A DNA stretch of 34,303 nucleotides from Chloroflexota bacterium (GTDB lineage Bacteria > Chloroflexota > Dehalococcoidia > Dehalococcoidales > JAFGLR01). Below are positions 15,369 to 24,754 of this stretch, in pieces (position 1 is the stretch's first letter; each line of letters begins with the position of its first letter). The stretch is taken from assembly GCA_016210585.1 (NCBI GenBank), contig JACQTX010000092.1, positions 1 to 34,303 on the forward strand, written 5' to 3'. The notes below the pieces were generated by a model. It saw only the letters and a list, made by a program, of their open reading frames with translations, ran no database searches and was not told the DNA's origin. A program made the position numbers and the translations under genes.

Positions 15369-16693
15369 TGTCTTCAGAGGTGCTGGGCCTGATACTCCTG
15401 GCGGTGCTGCTGCTTATTATCCTGGGGGGCATGGGTATCGGCTATGCCATGTTCCTGGTGGGCCTGGTAGGCATGATAATCCTGAAGGGGTGGGGCGCTG
15501 TTTTCGATATGGCCGGCATGCTGCCCTACACGCAAATAGACTCCTGGGCCTACATCGTTTTTCCCATGTTCATACTGATGGGCCTTTTCCTGTCCGAATC
15601 GGGATTGGCCGAGGAGCTTTTCGTGGCCGCAGAAAAGTGGGTCGGCCACCTGCCCGGCGGGCTTCCCCTGACCGCGGTTGCAGGCAGCACCGCTTTCGGC
15701 GCCTGCACCGGGTCCACCACTGCCGCTTGCCTGGTGGCGGGCAAGATGCTGGCACGCCGCATGATTGACGCTGGCTATAGCCGGGCATTTTCTACCGGCG
15801 TCATCGCCGCCTGTAGCACGCTGGCCGCCATAATCCCGCCCAGCTTGATGATAGCGTTTTACGGGATTATTGCCCGCCAGTCCATCGGTGCCTTGCTGAT
15901 TGCCGGTATCATTCCTGGTCTCATCCTGGCCGCCACATACTTTGTAATGATATTGGGTGTGGCTGTCTTCCGTCCCACCATCATCCGCCCCAACGTTGTT
16001 GAGGCAAACAAAGTGAAGGTTACATGGCGGGAGAGATGGGCTTCTTTAAGCGGAGTGGCGATAGCTCTCTTCATCCTGGCCTTTATCCTGGCCGGCCTTT
16101 ACCTGGGCATCTTTACGCCGACCGAGGCCGGTGCGACCGGGGCCTTTGCGGTGTTTGTCTATTGTCTTGCCCGGCGCCGGATGGGGTGGAAGGTGTTACG
16201 GTCCTCCCTTGAGCAAACGGTCGGGATGACGGTCATGGTCTTCGTCCTCGTCATCGGCCCGATGACATTTATGAACTTCATGACCCTTTCCGGAGTTGTG
16301 AGGGCAGCCGTCGAGTGGGTAGTGGGCCTGCACGTGGGGCCAATGGGTATAATGCTGGCCATCTACGTGCTTTACCTTGTCCTGGGCATGTTTCTGGTTA
16401 GCTTTGCTATGGTCGTGTTGACCATACCCATACTAGCCCCGGTGGTCGCTGGACTGGGGTTTGACCCCATCTGGTTTGGCATCGTTGTCGTTGTGCTTGC
16501 TGAGCTTGGCGGGATAACACCGCCTATAGGCTATAACGTCTTCGTGATGAACAGCGTCACTCCTGACGTTCCCATCCCCACCATTTTCAAAGGGGTGCTG
16601 CCCTTCATTGCCTGCGATATCGTCACTGTGGGCATACTGACGGTGTTTCCCCAGATAGTCACCTTCCTGCCTTCCATGATGGGTGTGGGCTAA
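15368..16693 (+). CDS. TRAP transporter large permease (DctM)
   Basis: This 441-residue integral membrane protein has about 12 helices. It matches DctM throughout: AYIVFPMFILMGLFLSESGLAEELF, the loop AGSTAFGACTGSTTAACLVAGKMLARRM, STLAAIIPPSLMIAFYGI, LGIFTPTEAGATGAF and the final GGITPPIGYNVFVMNS. It is the ion-coupled channel subunit that imports the ligand delivered by the binding protein, driven by a sodium or proton gradient. The start overlaps the DctQ stop by one base. A weak hairpin with a short T-rich tail lies just after the stop. Confidence 0.94.
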   Translation: MSSEVLGLILLAVLLLIILGGMGIGYAMFLVGLVGMIILKGWGAVFDMAGMLPYTQIDSWAYIVFPMFILMGLFLSESGLAEELFVAAEKWVGHLPGGLPLTAVAGSTAFGACTGSTTAACLVAGKMLARRMIDAGYSRAFSTGVIAACSTLAAIIPPSLMIAFYGIIARQSIGALLIAGIIPGLILAATYFVMILGVAVFRPTIIRPNVVEANKVKVTWRERWASLSGVAIALFILAFILAGLYLGIFTPTEAGATGAFAVFVYCLARRRMGWKVLRSSLEQTVGMTVMVFVLVIGPMTFMNFMTLSGVVRAAVEWVVGLHVGPMGIMLAIYVLYLVLGMFLVSFAMVVLTIPILAPVVAGLGFDPIWFGIVVVVLAELGGITPPIGYNVFVMNSVTPDVPIPTIFKGVLPFIACDIVTVGILTVFPQIVTFLPSMMGVG

Positions 16694-17358
16694 AGCGAAG
16701 ACCATCATCTTCTTCTTAATACATCCTCCTCTGTAACCTCGGGGTCGCGGATTGAGCGGCCGTTCGGAGACTTTGTAAGCTGGTCTCTATTGTCCTATTT
16801 CGTAGTCATGCGGTGATTATGAATAGGATTTTCATGTTATCACCTCATCAGGCCGCACCATATTTTCCGGTAATGCCAGGTGCCGCCGCCAGAAGGACGC
16901 CGTCTAATCCGTGGGTTTGTGTTCAAATCAATCACATCGCGGTTTTACCGATAAATCAACGGACTAACAAAAACGTCATTGCGAGACCATTCCTTTGCCC
17001 AACTCGCCAAAGCTGCCAAACAGCTAGTAGGACAAGCACGCATCCTATTGGTAATCCTATTCTGGCTGGTAAGAATTGGGCTAACAAGGCAAGCGCTCCC
17101 AAGAGAACTGCTCAAAAATCTCATTTCCCACACGCTCATTCTAGCACCATTTCCACCACACGGAAACGCATAAGAACCGCCATCTTAGTCATCTTTACCC
17201 CACACGCCATTTTGTGCTATAATTTAGCTACCACGATGAATCTAACCGCAATTGGACCGCTCGTTTGTTTCTCAGTGCTTCATCTCACTGCCCACCAGCT
17301 TTACCTCTCAAGAAATTTCTATTCGTTACATAGCAGGATTTAGATAGCAGGGTTTCAT
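16694..17358. other. Intergenic region upstream of gyrB
   Basis: The 665 bp are AT-richer than their surroundings. An open frame of 176 codons crosses them but has the composition of non-coding DNA (many Thr, His, Pro and Ile codons, no domain). It contains a degenerate GTCATTGCGAGACC repeat at 16975 and the gyrB promoter candidate at 17194-17223. No origin-like DnaA box cluster is seen. Confidence 0.6.
17194..17223 (+). promoter_or_regulatory. Likely gyrB promoter
   Basis: TATAAT (17218-17223) follows TTTACC (17194-17199) after 18 bp. The predicted start near 17230 gives a leader of about 130 bases. Confidence 0.45.
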
Positions 17359-19287
17359 ATGACTCAAGATACGCTTTCCACAGTGCCAGCAGAGAACACC
17401 TATACCGCTGAGGCCATTCAGGTGCTGGGCGGGCGCGAGGCCGTGCGCCGCCGCCCCGGCATGTATATCGGCAGCACCGACCAGCGTGGCCTCCACCACA
17501 TGGTCTATGAGATTGTCTATAACAGCATTGATGAGGCCATGGCTGGCTATTGCAACCGCATCGAGGTTACTATTCTGCCGGACAACGCCATAAGGGTAGA
17601 GGATAACGGACGCGGTATTCCTGTTGAAGTCCATCCGGCTACCAACAAGTCCGCCCTGGAAACGGTAATGACCATCCTGCACGCCGGGGCCAAATTCGGC
17701 GGCAAGACCTATCAGGTCTCCGGGGGACTGCACGGCGTGGGGGCCTCGGTCGTCAATGCCCTCTCCTCTTGGATGCAGGTGAAGGTCAGACGGAATGGCA
17801 AAGTTTACCAGCAGGAGTACCGGCAGGGTGTCCCCCAAGGAGATGTCGCCGAGGTCGGTGAAGCCAGCGATACCGGCACCACCACGACCTTTCTGGCCGT
17901 CGCGGAGATATTCGGTCAGATAAGCATTGATTTTAATGTTCTGGCCGAGCGCCTGCGCGAGATGGCCTACCTTAACAAGGGCGTGGAAATCTCTATCCGT
18001 GATGAGCGGAAAGATATCGAAAAGACCTTCTACTTCGAGGGCGGCATCACCAGCTTTGTCCAGCACCTTAACCGGGATCGGCATCTAGTCCATAAGCAGC
18101 CGATCTATATCTACAAAGCGGTGAACAGCACCATAGTAGAGGTGGCTCTGCAATACAATGACGGCTACGCCGAGGTCACTTTCAGCTTTGCCAACTGTAT
18201 CAATACGGCGGACGGCGGCACCCATATGACCGGCTTCCGCTCGGCGCTGACCCGTGTCCTCAATGACTACGCCCACAAGAGCAAGATGCTCAAAGAGGAC
18301 GAGCCTAACCTCACCGGCGAGGATGTCCGTGAGGGACTTACCGCCGTGGTCAGCGTCAAGCTCTCCGAGCCGCAGTTTGAAGGGCAGACCAAAGGCAAGC
18401 TGGGCAACATCGAAATCAAGAGCCAGGTGGAGGGTGTGGTAGGTGAACAGCTAACCCTGTACCTGGAGGAGCACCCGGATGATGCCCGCCGCATTATTGA
18501 CAAGTGCATCACGGTAGCCAAGGCCAGGGAAGCGGCACGCAAGGCACGCGACCTGGTTATCAAGAAGAGCAGTCTGGAAGCCGGCACGCTGCCCGGCAAG
18601 CTGGCCGGTTGCACGGAGAAGGAGCCGGAGAGGGTTGAGCTTTACCTGGTAGAAGGGGAATCCGCCGGTGGCTCCGCCAAGCAGGGCCGGGACCGCCGTT
18701 TCCAGGCTATCCTGCCTCTCCGCGGCAAAATCCTCAACGTGGAAAAGGCTGCTGCCGATAAGATGGTCGCCCATGAGGAAATCCGCGCCATTGTGACGGC
18801 CCTCGGTGCTGGCTTTAATGAGGAGATGGACCTGACGCAGCTCCGCTACCATAAGGTTATCCTGATGACGGATGCTGATGTTGACGGCTCGCATATCCGG
18901 ACTCTCCTCCTGACTTTCTTTTTCCGGCATATGAGCGAGCTAATTAACAAGGGACACCTTTTTATTGCCCAGCCGCCCCTCTACCAGATAAAGCACAATA
19001 AGAATAGCTACTGGGCATACTCGGAGCAGGAAAAAGACCGGGTAATGGAGCAGCTCAAGGACGCCAAAAAGGTGGACATCCAGCGCTACAAGGGTCTGGG
19101 CGAGATGAGTGCCGAGCAGCTATGGGAGACCACCATGAACCCGGAGACCCGCACCCTTTTGCAGGTAAGCGTGGAAGATGCGGCCAACGCCGACTATATC
19201 TTCCATGTCCTGATGGGTGAAGAGGTGCCCCCCCGGAAAGCCTTTATCCAGTCCCACGCCAGGAGCGTCAAGAACCTGGACATTTAG
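17359..19287 (+). CDS. gyrB: DNA gyrase subunit B
   Basis: The 642-residue protein is the short, Gram-positive-like form of GyrB and lacks the insert of the enterobacterial enzyme. In order: GHKL ATPase (catalytic Glu51, Asn55, EDNGRGIP at 81-88, SGGLHGVGASVVNALS), transducer (TGEDVREGLTAVVSVK, QTKGKLGN), TOPRIM domain (VEGESAGGSAKQGRDRRFQ, then DADVDGSHI) and C-terminus PPRKAFIQSHA, NLDI. It introduces negative supercoils with GyrA; gyrA is not in the window. PLRGKILNVEKA favours GyrB over ParE. The residue before Asn55 is Tyr where many have Asp, probably neutral. Spacing suggests independent transcription from the promoter upstream. Confidence 0.96.
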   Translation: MTQDTLSTVPAENTYTAEAIQVLGGREAVRRRPGMYIGSTDQRGLHHMVYEIVYNSIDEAMAGYCNRIEVTILPDNAIRVEDNGRGIPVEVHPATNKSALETVMTILHAGAKFGGKTYQVSGGLHGVGASVVNALSSWMQVKVRRNGKVYQQEYRQGVPQGDVAEVGEASDTGTTTTFLAVAEIFGQISIDFNVLAERLREMAYLNKGVEISIRDERKDIEKTFYFEGGITSFVQHLNRDRHLVHKQPIYIYKAVNSTIVEVALQYNDGYAEVTFSFANCINTADGGTHMTGFRSALTRVLNDYAHKSKMLKEDEPNLTGEDVREGLTAVVSVKLSEPQFEGQTKGKLGNIEIKSQVEGVVGEQLTLYLEEHPDDARRIIDKCITVAKAREAARKARDLVIKKSSLEAGTLPGKLAGCTEKEPERVELYLVEGESAGGSAKQGRDRRFQAILPLRGKILNVEKAAADKMVAHEEIRAIVTALGAGFNEEMDLTQLRYHKVILMTDADVDGSHIRTLLLTFFFRHMSELINKGHLFIAQPPLYQIKHNKNSYWAYSEQEKDRVMEQLKDAKKVDIQRYKGLGEMSAEQLWETTMNPETRTLLQVSVEDAANADYIFHVLMGEEVPPRKAFIQSHARSVKNLDI

Positions 19288-19360
19288 TCCCTGAGCAATC
19301 AGCTATCAGCTGACAGCTAGATTGGTCCAGCCTGTCGGGGTCAGGTTATGGAGTGAGCAT

Positions 19361-19765
19361 ATGGCTACCAGTGCTCTCGTTAGAAAACTGCTGATTAAAG
19401 GCGGACAGGAGATTGCCTTCATCAATGCCCCGCCGGGCTATGTCAGTGGTCTGGGAGAGATGCCGTCCGGGGTGACCGTAGCGGAGAAGCTGGAAGGCCC
19501 GCTTGATTTTGTCCAGGTCTTCATCCGTAACAAGCAGGAGCTTGCCCCGCTGGTGCCCGCGGTACTGCGGGCACTCAAGCATGATGGCCTGCTCTGGATT
19601 TGCTACCCCAAGGGCACCGCCAGGGTGAAGACTGACCTCAACCGGGACATCCTGTGGCAGGCCATGGAGGAGTTCGGCCAGGCGGGTGTGGCCATGGTCT
19701 CTCTCGATAGCGTCTGGTCAGCGATGCGCTTCCGCCCGCAGGAGAAGGTGGGCAAGGCCGCCTGA
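19361..19765 (+). CDS. DUF3052-family protein
   Basis: A 134-residue cytosolic protein of a family of unknown function that resembles DUF3052 (…LLIKGGQEIAFINAPPGYVSGLGEMP, DFVQVFIRNKQEL, GLLWICYPKGT and VSLDSVWSAMRFRP). The start at ATG 19361 is chosen because GGAG lies about 7 bases upstream; the longer frame from 19322 has no site. It lies 73 bp after gyrB on the same strand and may be read from its transcript. Nothing in the sequence indicates catalytic residues, and no function is proposed. Confidence 0.8.
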   Translation: MATSALVRKLLIKGGQEIAFINAPPGYVSGLGEMPSGVTVAEKLEGPLDFVQVFIRNKQELAPLVPAVLRALKHDGLLWICYPKGTARVKTDLNRDILWQAMEEFGQAGVAMVSLDSVWSAMRFRPQEKVGKAA

Positions 19766-19910
19766 GCTAGTTTTAAGGGCATCACATTCAGCCGCACTCA
19801 TCCGCTTCCCGTAATCGGAGTCAATTCCGTTCTAGCATAGCAGTCGGCTACGTGGATAGGTAAGGGGCTGGGAGAGACGGGCCTGTGTATGCCGCAAAAG
19901 ACTGGATATA

Positions 19911-20555
19911 TTAGGCGTCCCAACCTTGAGTATGCATGGTATTGCGAACATCTTGCTCCAGGGCGGCAAAAGCACTAAGCGCCCGCAGTGGTGAGAAATC
20001 CTGTACATACTGTGATATTTTCTTGGCGCTGCTAGTCACGGCAAAAGACTCTCGACGATGACTAGAAAGTCCAGTGGCTTGCTTAATGAGCGTATAAAGG
20101 GTGCTCTTGGGTTTTGCCAATTGTTCTAATGTGGTCAAGACCGGCATCGGCAAGGCTACACGCCCGTTGGGATTTCCCGCTGCACGCCTTATGGCGGCTT
20201 CATCGAAAAGTAGCCAAGTTTCAGTCATACGAACGGGAATTACACATATAGACGGCATACGTGCTGGCGAAATAGGAAGATTGCGGAGAGCGTCCGTTAT
20301 CTCTCGGATCCTTTTCCGTCGCAATGCCCTCTCTGCGTCCCGATGGACAAACAAAAGGTCGCAAGGATAAAGTCGTAGACCGTATTCAATTCTCTGAGCC
20401 AAAACATTGCCCTGCCCACGCGTGAAGGTTCTGAACTCACAGCACTGCCCCTCCAACTCGCCGTCGTACCCACTTTCCCTGATTAGCCAATCTAACACGG
20501 GAATGAGAGCTGACTCGGATGTTCCATCGCCCACCAACGTATAAGTCAGTTCCAT
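19911..20555 (-). CDS. Small TOPRIM/DUF4276-like protein of an ATPase-nuclease-like pair
   Basis: I cannot assign a firm family. The 214-residue protein begins LTYTLVGDGTSESALIPVLDWLI, followed by DLLFVHRDAER and VIPVRMTETWLLFDEAAIR. An early acidic residue after GxTSE, then an acidic cluster after a hydrophobic strand, then ExW, is the pattern of DUF4276 and other TOPRIM-like proteins that accompany AAA_21 ATPases. Its ATG overlaps the ATPase stop (TAATG), so the two are translationally coupled and likely form one complex. Composition is AT-richer than flanking genes, which suggests acquisition. It may be a nuclease effector (inference). Confidence 0.6.
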   Translation of the reverse strand: MELTYTLVGDGTSESALIPVLDWLIRESGYDGELEGQCCEFRTFTRGQGNVLAQRIEYGLRLYPCDLLFVHRDAERALRRKRIREITDALRNLPISPARMPSICVIPVRMTETWLLFDEAAIRRAAGNPNGRVALPMPVLTTLEQLAKPKSTLYTLIKQATGLSSHRRESFAVTSSAKKISQYVQDFSPLRALSAFAALEQDVRNTMHTQGWDA

Positions 20556-22042
20556 TATCCAGCCCCAGGAAAAGGTAGCATTAGCTGAAATTCTGGTCGG
20601 TCCGCGACACGTCTGCGCTTTGCTGCTTGTCGTCTCTGCGGACTTCCCTGCGGGCTTGGCTGAATTGGGTTCAGATACACAGCAAGTTTCCCCGAAGAAA
20701 TGGCGCGTGTCTCCGGTTCAGTGGTCGCGCGCCATGTATTAGATAACCACAAGAAGGATGCGCCTTTGAATTTCTTCCCATTCTTGCGTATCTCTTTTAG
20801 GTGAGCAACGAGCAAAGAGTCTTCCGGAACTTGACTGACGACGGCTGGAGAATGAGTATTGACAATGACCTGCCGAAGTGGATTCTCATCACTTATCGGT
20901 TGAGATGGGTCAACACAAAGTCCTTGAAGCAAGTCAATCATGGCCGGAATCCTTTGAGGGTGAATGCCATTCTCGGGTTCTTCCAGGCAAATGAGTCCTG
21001 TTACTTTTGGGTCAACTTTCAGCACAGCCAAAGCCAGGAACCGCAAGGTGCCGTCGGAGAGTGAACGAGCAGGATAGAAGGTGCCGTATTTGTCTTCCAC
21101 TTCCAAGGTGTACAATTCTCTCTTAACGTCTCGGTCGATTCGCACCGAACGAACATCATCTATGAGTTGCCCCAAGCTGAAAGCAACCACGTCGCAAAGA
21201 GGGGGACCGCTCGAATTAGTGACATTCGTAGAACGCGTCCGGGAGTCGGCGAGCGTGAAAAGTGTTATGGGTAAATGTGCTCCGTTTGTTCCAAGCCCAG
21301 GCGGAGTAGAAAAACCATCAGGTTCACGAAGAGCTGATGGTTCTAGTTGGAGCAATCGCCACGATTGCATCTCACGGCGTGCTAATAGTGCCGTGGGACT
21401 TTCGGTCGCGTTTACGGTTGACAACACGGTTCGAGGCATTTTGGCTGCAAGATGTTCCCGTGGTCTTCCATGTCTTCCGTCTTGGGCAAGTTTAATTACC
21501 GTGCCGCCCTGCCGTCTCTCTGTTGAAATGAACGGGGTGGTCCGTCTCCCTTTCACTACGGAATTACGCCAGGTGGTTGCTTCGTGTGGAAAGCTAATAT
21601 GTTTCTGCGCTTCGCTCGTCTTAATGTGCGTCAATTCTTCACGGATTACTTCCAATGTTGGTGAGGGCGCGGCATTCTCACTGCTATATTTCAGCGTGAG
21701 GCGATACGCGACGAAAGTTTTCGTTGCCTTAGCCTCCTGGCCCAAATCATCAACTCCAGTTTGTGGTATCAGCATTTCAGCTTCAAAGTCTAATTTCTCG
21801 GCATACTCATCCCCGACTCTGTGGAAGATGTTTCGGATGCTCCCCGTCCGGCCCTTTTCGTCACGGATATGCATTGCTGCATTGATCAACGTGTCACTTG
21901 CTAGAAGACTAAGAAAAGTAATAGCGTCAAAAAGGTTGGATTTGCCGCTTCCGTTTGGTCCAGCGATACACGTAAAGGGACCAAACCTAACATCCACGTC
22001 TACGAGATTCTTAAAACCTGTGACCTTCAACCTAGTCAGCAT
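20555..22042 (-). CDS. AAA_21/OLD-like ATPase (SMC/ABC-type), putative defence protein
   Basis: This 495-residue protein has a Rad50/SMC-like split ATPase: N-terminal LKVTGFKNLVDVDVRFGPFTCIAGPNGSGKSNLFDAITFL (Walker A GPNGSGKS), then a long variable region, then the ABC signature-like SDGTLRFLALA, Walker B GLICLEEPENGIHP and a D/H-loop VIVNTHSP. These are features of AAA_21 and OLD-family ATPases. I chose ATG 22042 because GGAG lies 8-9 bases upstream; a GTG four codons earlier is possible. A basic tail (RRQAAKRRR near 480) may bind nucleic acid. The downstream TOPRIM-like gene overlaps it. Such pairs resemble PARIS, AbiL or Gabija-like arrangements but identity is not established. Confidence 0.82.
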   Translation of the reverse strand: MLTRLKVTGFKNLVDVDVRFGPFTCIAGPNGSGKSNLFDAITFLSLLASDTLINAAMHIRDEKGRTGSIRNIFHRVGDEYAEKLDFEAEMLIPQTGVDDLGQEAKATKTFVAYRLTLKYSSENAAPSPTLEVIREELTHIKTSEAQKHISFPHEATTWRNSVVKGRRTTPFISTERRQGGTVIKLAQDGRHGRPREHLAAKMPRTVLSTVNATESPTALLARREMQSWRLLQLEPSALREPDGFSTPPGLGTNGAHLPITLFTLADSRTRSTNVTNSSGPPLCDVVAFSLGQLIDDVRSVRIDRDVKRELYTLEVEDKYGTFYPARSLSDGTLRFLALAVLKVDPKVTGLICLEEPENGIHPQRIPAMIDLLQGLCVDPSQPISDENPLRQVIVNTHSPAVVSQVPEDSLLVAHLKEIRKNGKKFKGASFLWLSNTWRATTEPETRAISSGKLAVYLNPIQPSPQGSPQRRQAAKRRRVADRPEFQLMLPFPGAG

Positions 22043-22543
22043 AGACTTCTCCACAATCTGGGTGATTAACTCGGATATTGATAATATGCTACCACGAATT
22101 TAGAGAAATGTGAATTACTCTCTAAGTTTCGTCCAACTTGTGCTGCCAGGACTTGAAACTTGGTCGCTTCTTTATCCCTTGTACAATACTGGCACCTACC
22201 CGCGCTCTTCTTGGCTAACACGGATTTCTGGAGAGAAGCCGAATCTCAGACTGAGAAGTTCCACGCCAACGAGTGGCCTCCTATCTCTGCGGGGGATTAG
22301 TCCACCGGGATTCCCTGGTGGCAGAGGGCTATGTGGCCGTGCCGGGCCTCTCGTAATCACGGTCTGAATTTCTAAACGCTCCCGTGCTTCCATGATTTGA
22401 CATGCAGACTCGGCGCGGGCTATAATTTGCCATGACTGCTCTTCTCCCCTATCAATGGTCCCCCGCGGTCCCCCGCTTTTTGTGAATGCTGGTGTATGGG
22501 GAAGCTATTCGCTCCGTAGCCCCATCAGGAAGGAGATGTCGGG
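22043..22543. other. Intergenic region between the defence-like pair and the molybdoenzyme
   Basis: About 500 bp without a credible gene. The left 50 bp are AT-rich and may hold the ATPase promoter (TATTAT on the minus strand near 22080). The middle has a possible degraded coding remnant on the minus strand (about 65 codons) that I cannot identify. The right end has the molybdoenzyme promoter. Confidence 0.5.
22397..22426 (+). promoter_or_regulatory. Consensus sigma70 promoter of the molybdoenzyme operon
   Basis: Exact TTGACA (22397-22402) and TATAAT (22421-22426) with an 18-bp spacer. Start near 22433, giving a leader of about 110 bases to ATG 22544. Confidence 0.7.
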
Positions 22544-24742
22544 ATGAAAATCGTTCCCTCGGTGTGCTGCAATGATTGCGGCGGCTCCTGCCCCCTCAGT
22601 ATCTACGTGGACGAGGGTAAGATTGTCAATATCGAGGCACGCGATGTTGGCCTGCCCGCCTTCCGTCCGTGCGCACGGGGACTCCTTGCCCAATACCGCG
22701 TCTATGCTCCGGACCGCCTGCAATACCCCATGAAACGGGTAGGCGAGCGGGGTGAGGGCAAGTTCAAGCGCATCTCCTGGGATGACGCCCTGAGCGAAAT
22801 TGCCGAAAAGCTGACTGCTATCCGCGCCAAATACGGCCCAGCCTCCGTCTTCAACCTTTCCTGGTCTGGCGGTGATGGCAAGGTGCACAACTTCTGCCTG
22901 GCGGCCCGTTTCCTCAATATGACCGGCGGCCAGACCACCTGGTGGGGCGGTGCTTCCTTCCAGGGCGGCTACTTCGGGGGCATGGCCACCTATGGCAAGC
23001 TGGATACGGGCAATGAGCGGGCTGACCTGCTTAACAGCAAGATGATACTCCTCTGGGGCTGCAATCCCGCTGAGTCCATCTTCGGCACGGAGACGCGCTA
23101 CTACCTGACCCAGGCTAAAGAGAAGGGCATTCGCATTGTCTGCGTTGACCCCCGTCTCACGGAGACGGCGGCCACCCTCGCGCATCAGTGGATTCCCATC
23201 CGTCCCGGCACTGACGCCGCCATGTTTATCGCTATGGCCTACGTCATCGTGGAGAAGGGGCTGCAGGATCAGGCCTTCCTGGACAAATACACCGTCGGTT
23301 TTGACATGTTCCGGGACTATCTCACGGGGGAAGAGGAGGGTATCGCCAAGACGCCGGAGTGGGCGGAGAAAATCACCGGCGTGCCGGCGGCCACCATTCG
23401 CCAGCTGGCTATTGAATATGCCACCAGCAAACCGGCGGCCCTGCTCCCGGGGTTTGCTCCCGGGCGCGGCTCCCGCGGGGAACAATACCACCGGGCCGCA
23501 GCTACACTGGCGGCTATGACCGGCAATGTGGGCGTCCATGGCGGCGCGGCGGGCGGACTCGACCTCAGCATGGCCGTAAAGCCCGGTGAAGAGATTGCCA
23601 TCGTCAGGAACTATATCGAGATATTTTCCTTCGCCGTCCCCATGCTCACAAACCCGGTGGACAAGGACAACCCGCCCCATGAGTATGCGGTCAAAGGTAT
23701 CCGCTCCCATACGGTGGACAAAGTCCACCAGACACACCTCTGGGACGCCATGCTCAGAGGCAAAGCCGGCGGCTACTACAGCGACCTCAAGATGCTCTAC
23801 GTGACCAATAGCAACGGGCTAAATCAGTTGCCTGCTACGGACAAGGGAGCACAGGCCATCAAAGGGCTGGAGTTTGTCGTTGTCCATGACCAGTTCATGA
23901 CCCCCACGGCGAAGTTCGCTGACATATTACTTCCCGTCTGCACCTGGGCCGAGCGCAATGACATCCGGATGCCCTGGATGTTCGGCCACTATGCCCTCTT
24001 CGCCAACAAGGCCATCGAGCCTCTTTACGAGTCAAAGAGCGATTTCGATATTTTCCAGGAGCTGGGCAAAAAGATGGGCGTTACCTTCAGTGAAAAGACG
24101 GAGGATGACTGGCTGCGTGACCTGGCTACCAAGAAGGGCATCCCGGACTATGAGGCCTTCAAGGCCACCGGCTTCTATAAACTGCAGACCCCGGAGCCTT
24201 ATGTCTGCTTTGAGAAGCAGATTAAGGACCCTGAGCACTACCAGTTCCCCACCCCCTCCGGTAAGATTGAGATCTTCTGCCAGCGCATTGCCGATTTCGA
24301 CCAGCAGGATGTGCTGCCGGCCATCCCCAAGTATGTTGAGGCGTGGGAAGGGCAGGCAGACCCAAAGCGTGCCCAGTACCCGCTGCAGCTATTCACCCCG
24401 CACTCCCGCAAGAGGGTGCACTCCCAGTTCCACAATGTTGCCTGGTTTAACGAGATGGAACCACATGCCGTTTGGATAAATCCCGTTGATGCCAAACCGA
24501 GGCATATCAAGAACGAGGACCGTGTTACGGTCTCTAACGACCGGGGCACCATCTGCTTGCCCGCCAAAGTGACCAACCGCATCGTGCCCGGTGTGGTCTG
24601 CGTTTATGAAGGTGGCTGGTATAACCCTGATGCTAATGGTGTTGACCAGGGTGGCTGTGTCAACGTGCTCGTCAAAGGGGAACATTCGCCGGGCGGGGCC
24701 TTCTGTCCCAACACCGTCCTGGTCGAGGTTGCCAAGGCTTGA
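22544..24742 (+). CDS. Molybdopterin oxidoreductase, DMSO-reductase family catalytic subunit
   Basis: This 732-residue protein is a bis-MGD (Mo or W) enzyme. An N-terminal 4Fe-4S site is formed by C9, C12, C16 and C43. The cofactor domain follows (ISWDDALSEIAEKL; MILLWGCNPAES; VDPRLTETAATLAHQWIPIRPGTDAAM), and a C-terminal dinucleotide-binding domain closes it (QLFTPHSRKRVHSQF, EDRVTVSNDRG, PGVVCVYEGGW). By position the metal ligand is probably Ser138 in WGGASFQGG, as in DMSO reductases. There is no twin-arginine signal, so it acts in the cytoplasm. GGAGAT precedes ATG 22544. Its ferredoxin partner starts 12 bp later. The substrate is unknown; acetylene-hydratase-like or aromatic reductase roles cannot be excluded. 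Confidence 0.92.
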   Translation: MKIVPSVCCNDCGGSCPLSIYVDEGKIVNIEARDVGLPAFRPCARGLLAQYRVYAPDRLQYPMKRVGERGEGKFKRISWDDALSEIAEKLTAIRAKYGPASVFNLSWSGGDGKVHNFCLAARFLNMTGGQTTWWGGASFQGGYFGGMATYGKLDTGNERADLLNSKMILLWGCNPAESIFGTETRYYLTQAKEKGIRIVCVDPRLTETAATLAHQWIPIRPGTDAAMFIAMAYVIVEKGLQDQAFLDKYTVGFDMFRDYLTGEEEGIAKTPEWAEKITGVPAATIRQLAIEYATSKPAALLPGFAPGRGSRGEQYHRAAATLAAMTGNVGVHGGAAGGLDLSMAVKPGEEIAIVRNYIEIFSFAVPMLTNPVDKDNPPHEYAVKGIRSHTVDKVHQTHLWDAMLRGKAGGYYSDLKMLYVTNSNGLNQLPATDKGAQAIKGLEFVVVHDQFMTPTAKFADILLPVCTWAERNDIRMPWMFGHYALFANKAIEPLYESKSDFDIFQELGKKMGVTFSEKTEDDWLRDLATKKGIPDYEAFKATGFYKLQTPEPYVCFEKQIKDPEHYQFPTPSGKIEIFCQRIADFDQQDVLPAIPKYVEAWEGQADPKRAQYPLQLFTPHSRKRVHSQFHNVAWFNEMEPHAVWINPVDAKPRHIKNEDRVTVSNDRGTICLPAKVTNRIVPGVVCVYEGGWYNPDANGVDQGGCVNVLVKGEHSPGGAFCPNTVLVEVAKA

Positions 24743-24754
24743 GGAGGCGTAGAA

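Noticed and set aside
16697-16716. Intrinsic terminator after DctM
   Set aside because: The GAAGA/TCTTC stem is only 5 bp and AT-rich, with an interrupted T tract.
16813-17343. 176-codon plus-strand open frame upstream of gyrB
   Set aside because: Low-complexity composition, no domain, crosses a repeat and the gyrB promoter; AT-rich non-coding DNA explains it.
21081-22103. 340-codon plus-strand frame opposite the AAA_21 ATPase
   Set aside because: The minus-strand frame has Walker A, signature and Walker B motifs; the plus-strand frame has none.
22505-23737. 410-codon minus-strand frame opposite the molybdoenzyme
   Set aside because: Shadow of a GC-rich gene with full family motifs on the other strand; no recognisable motif of its own.
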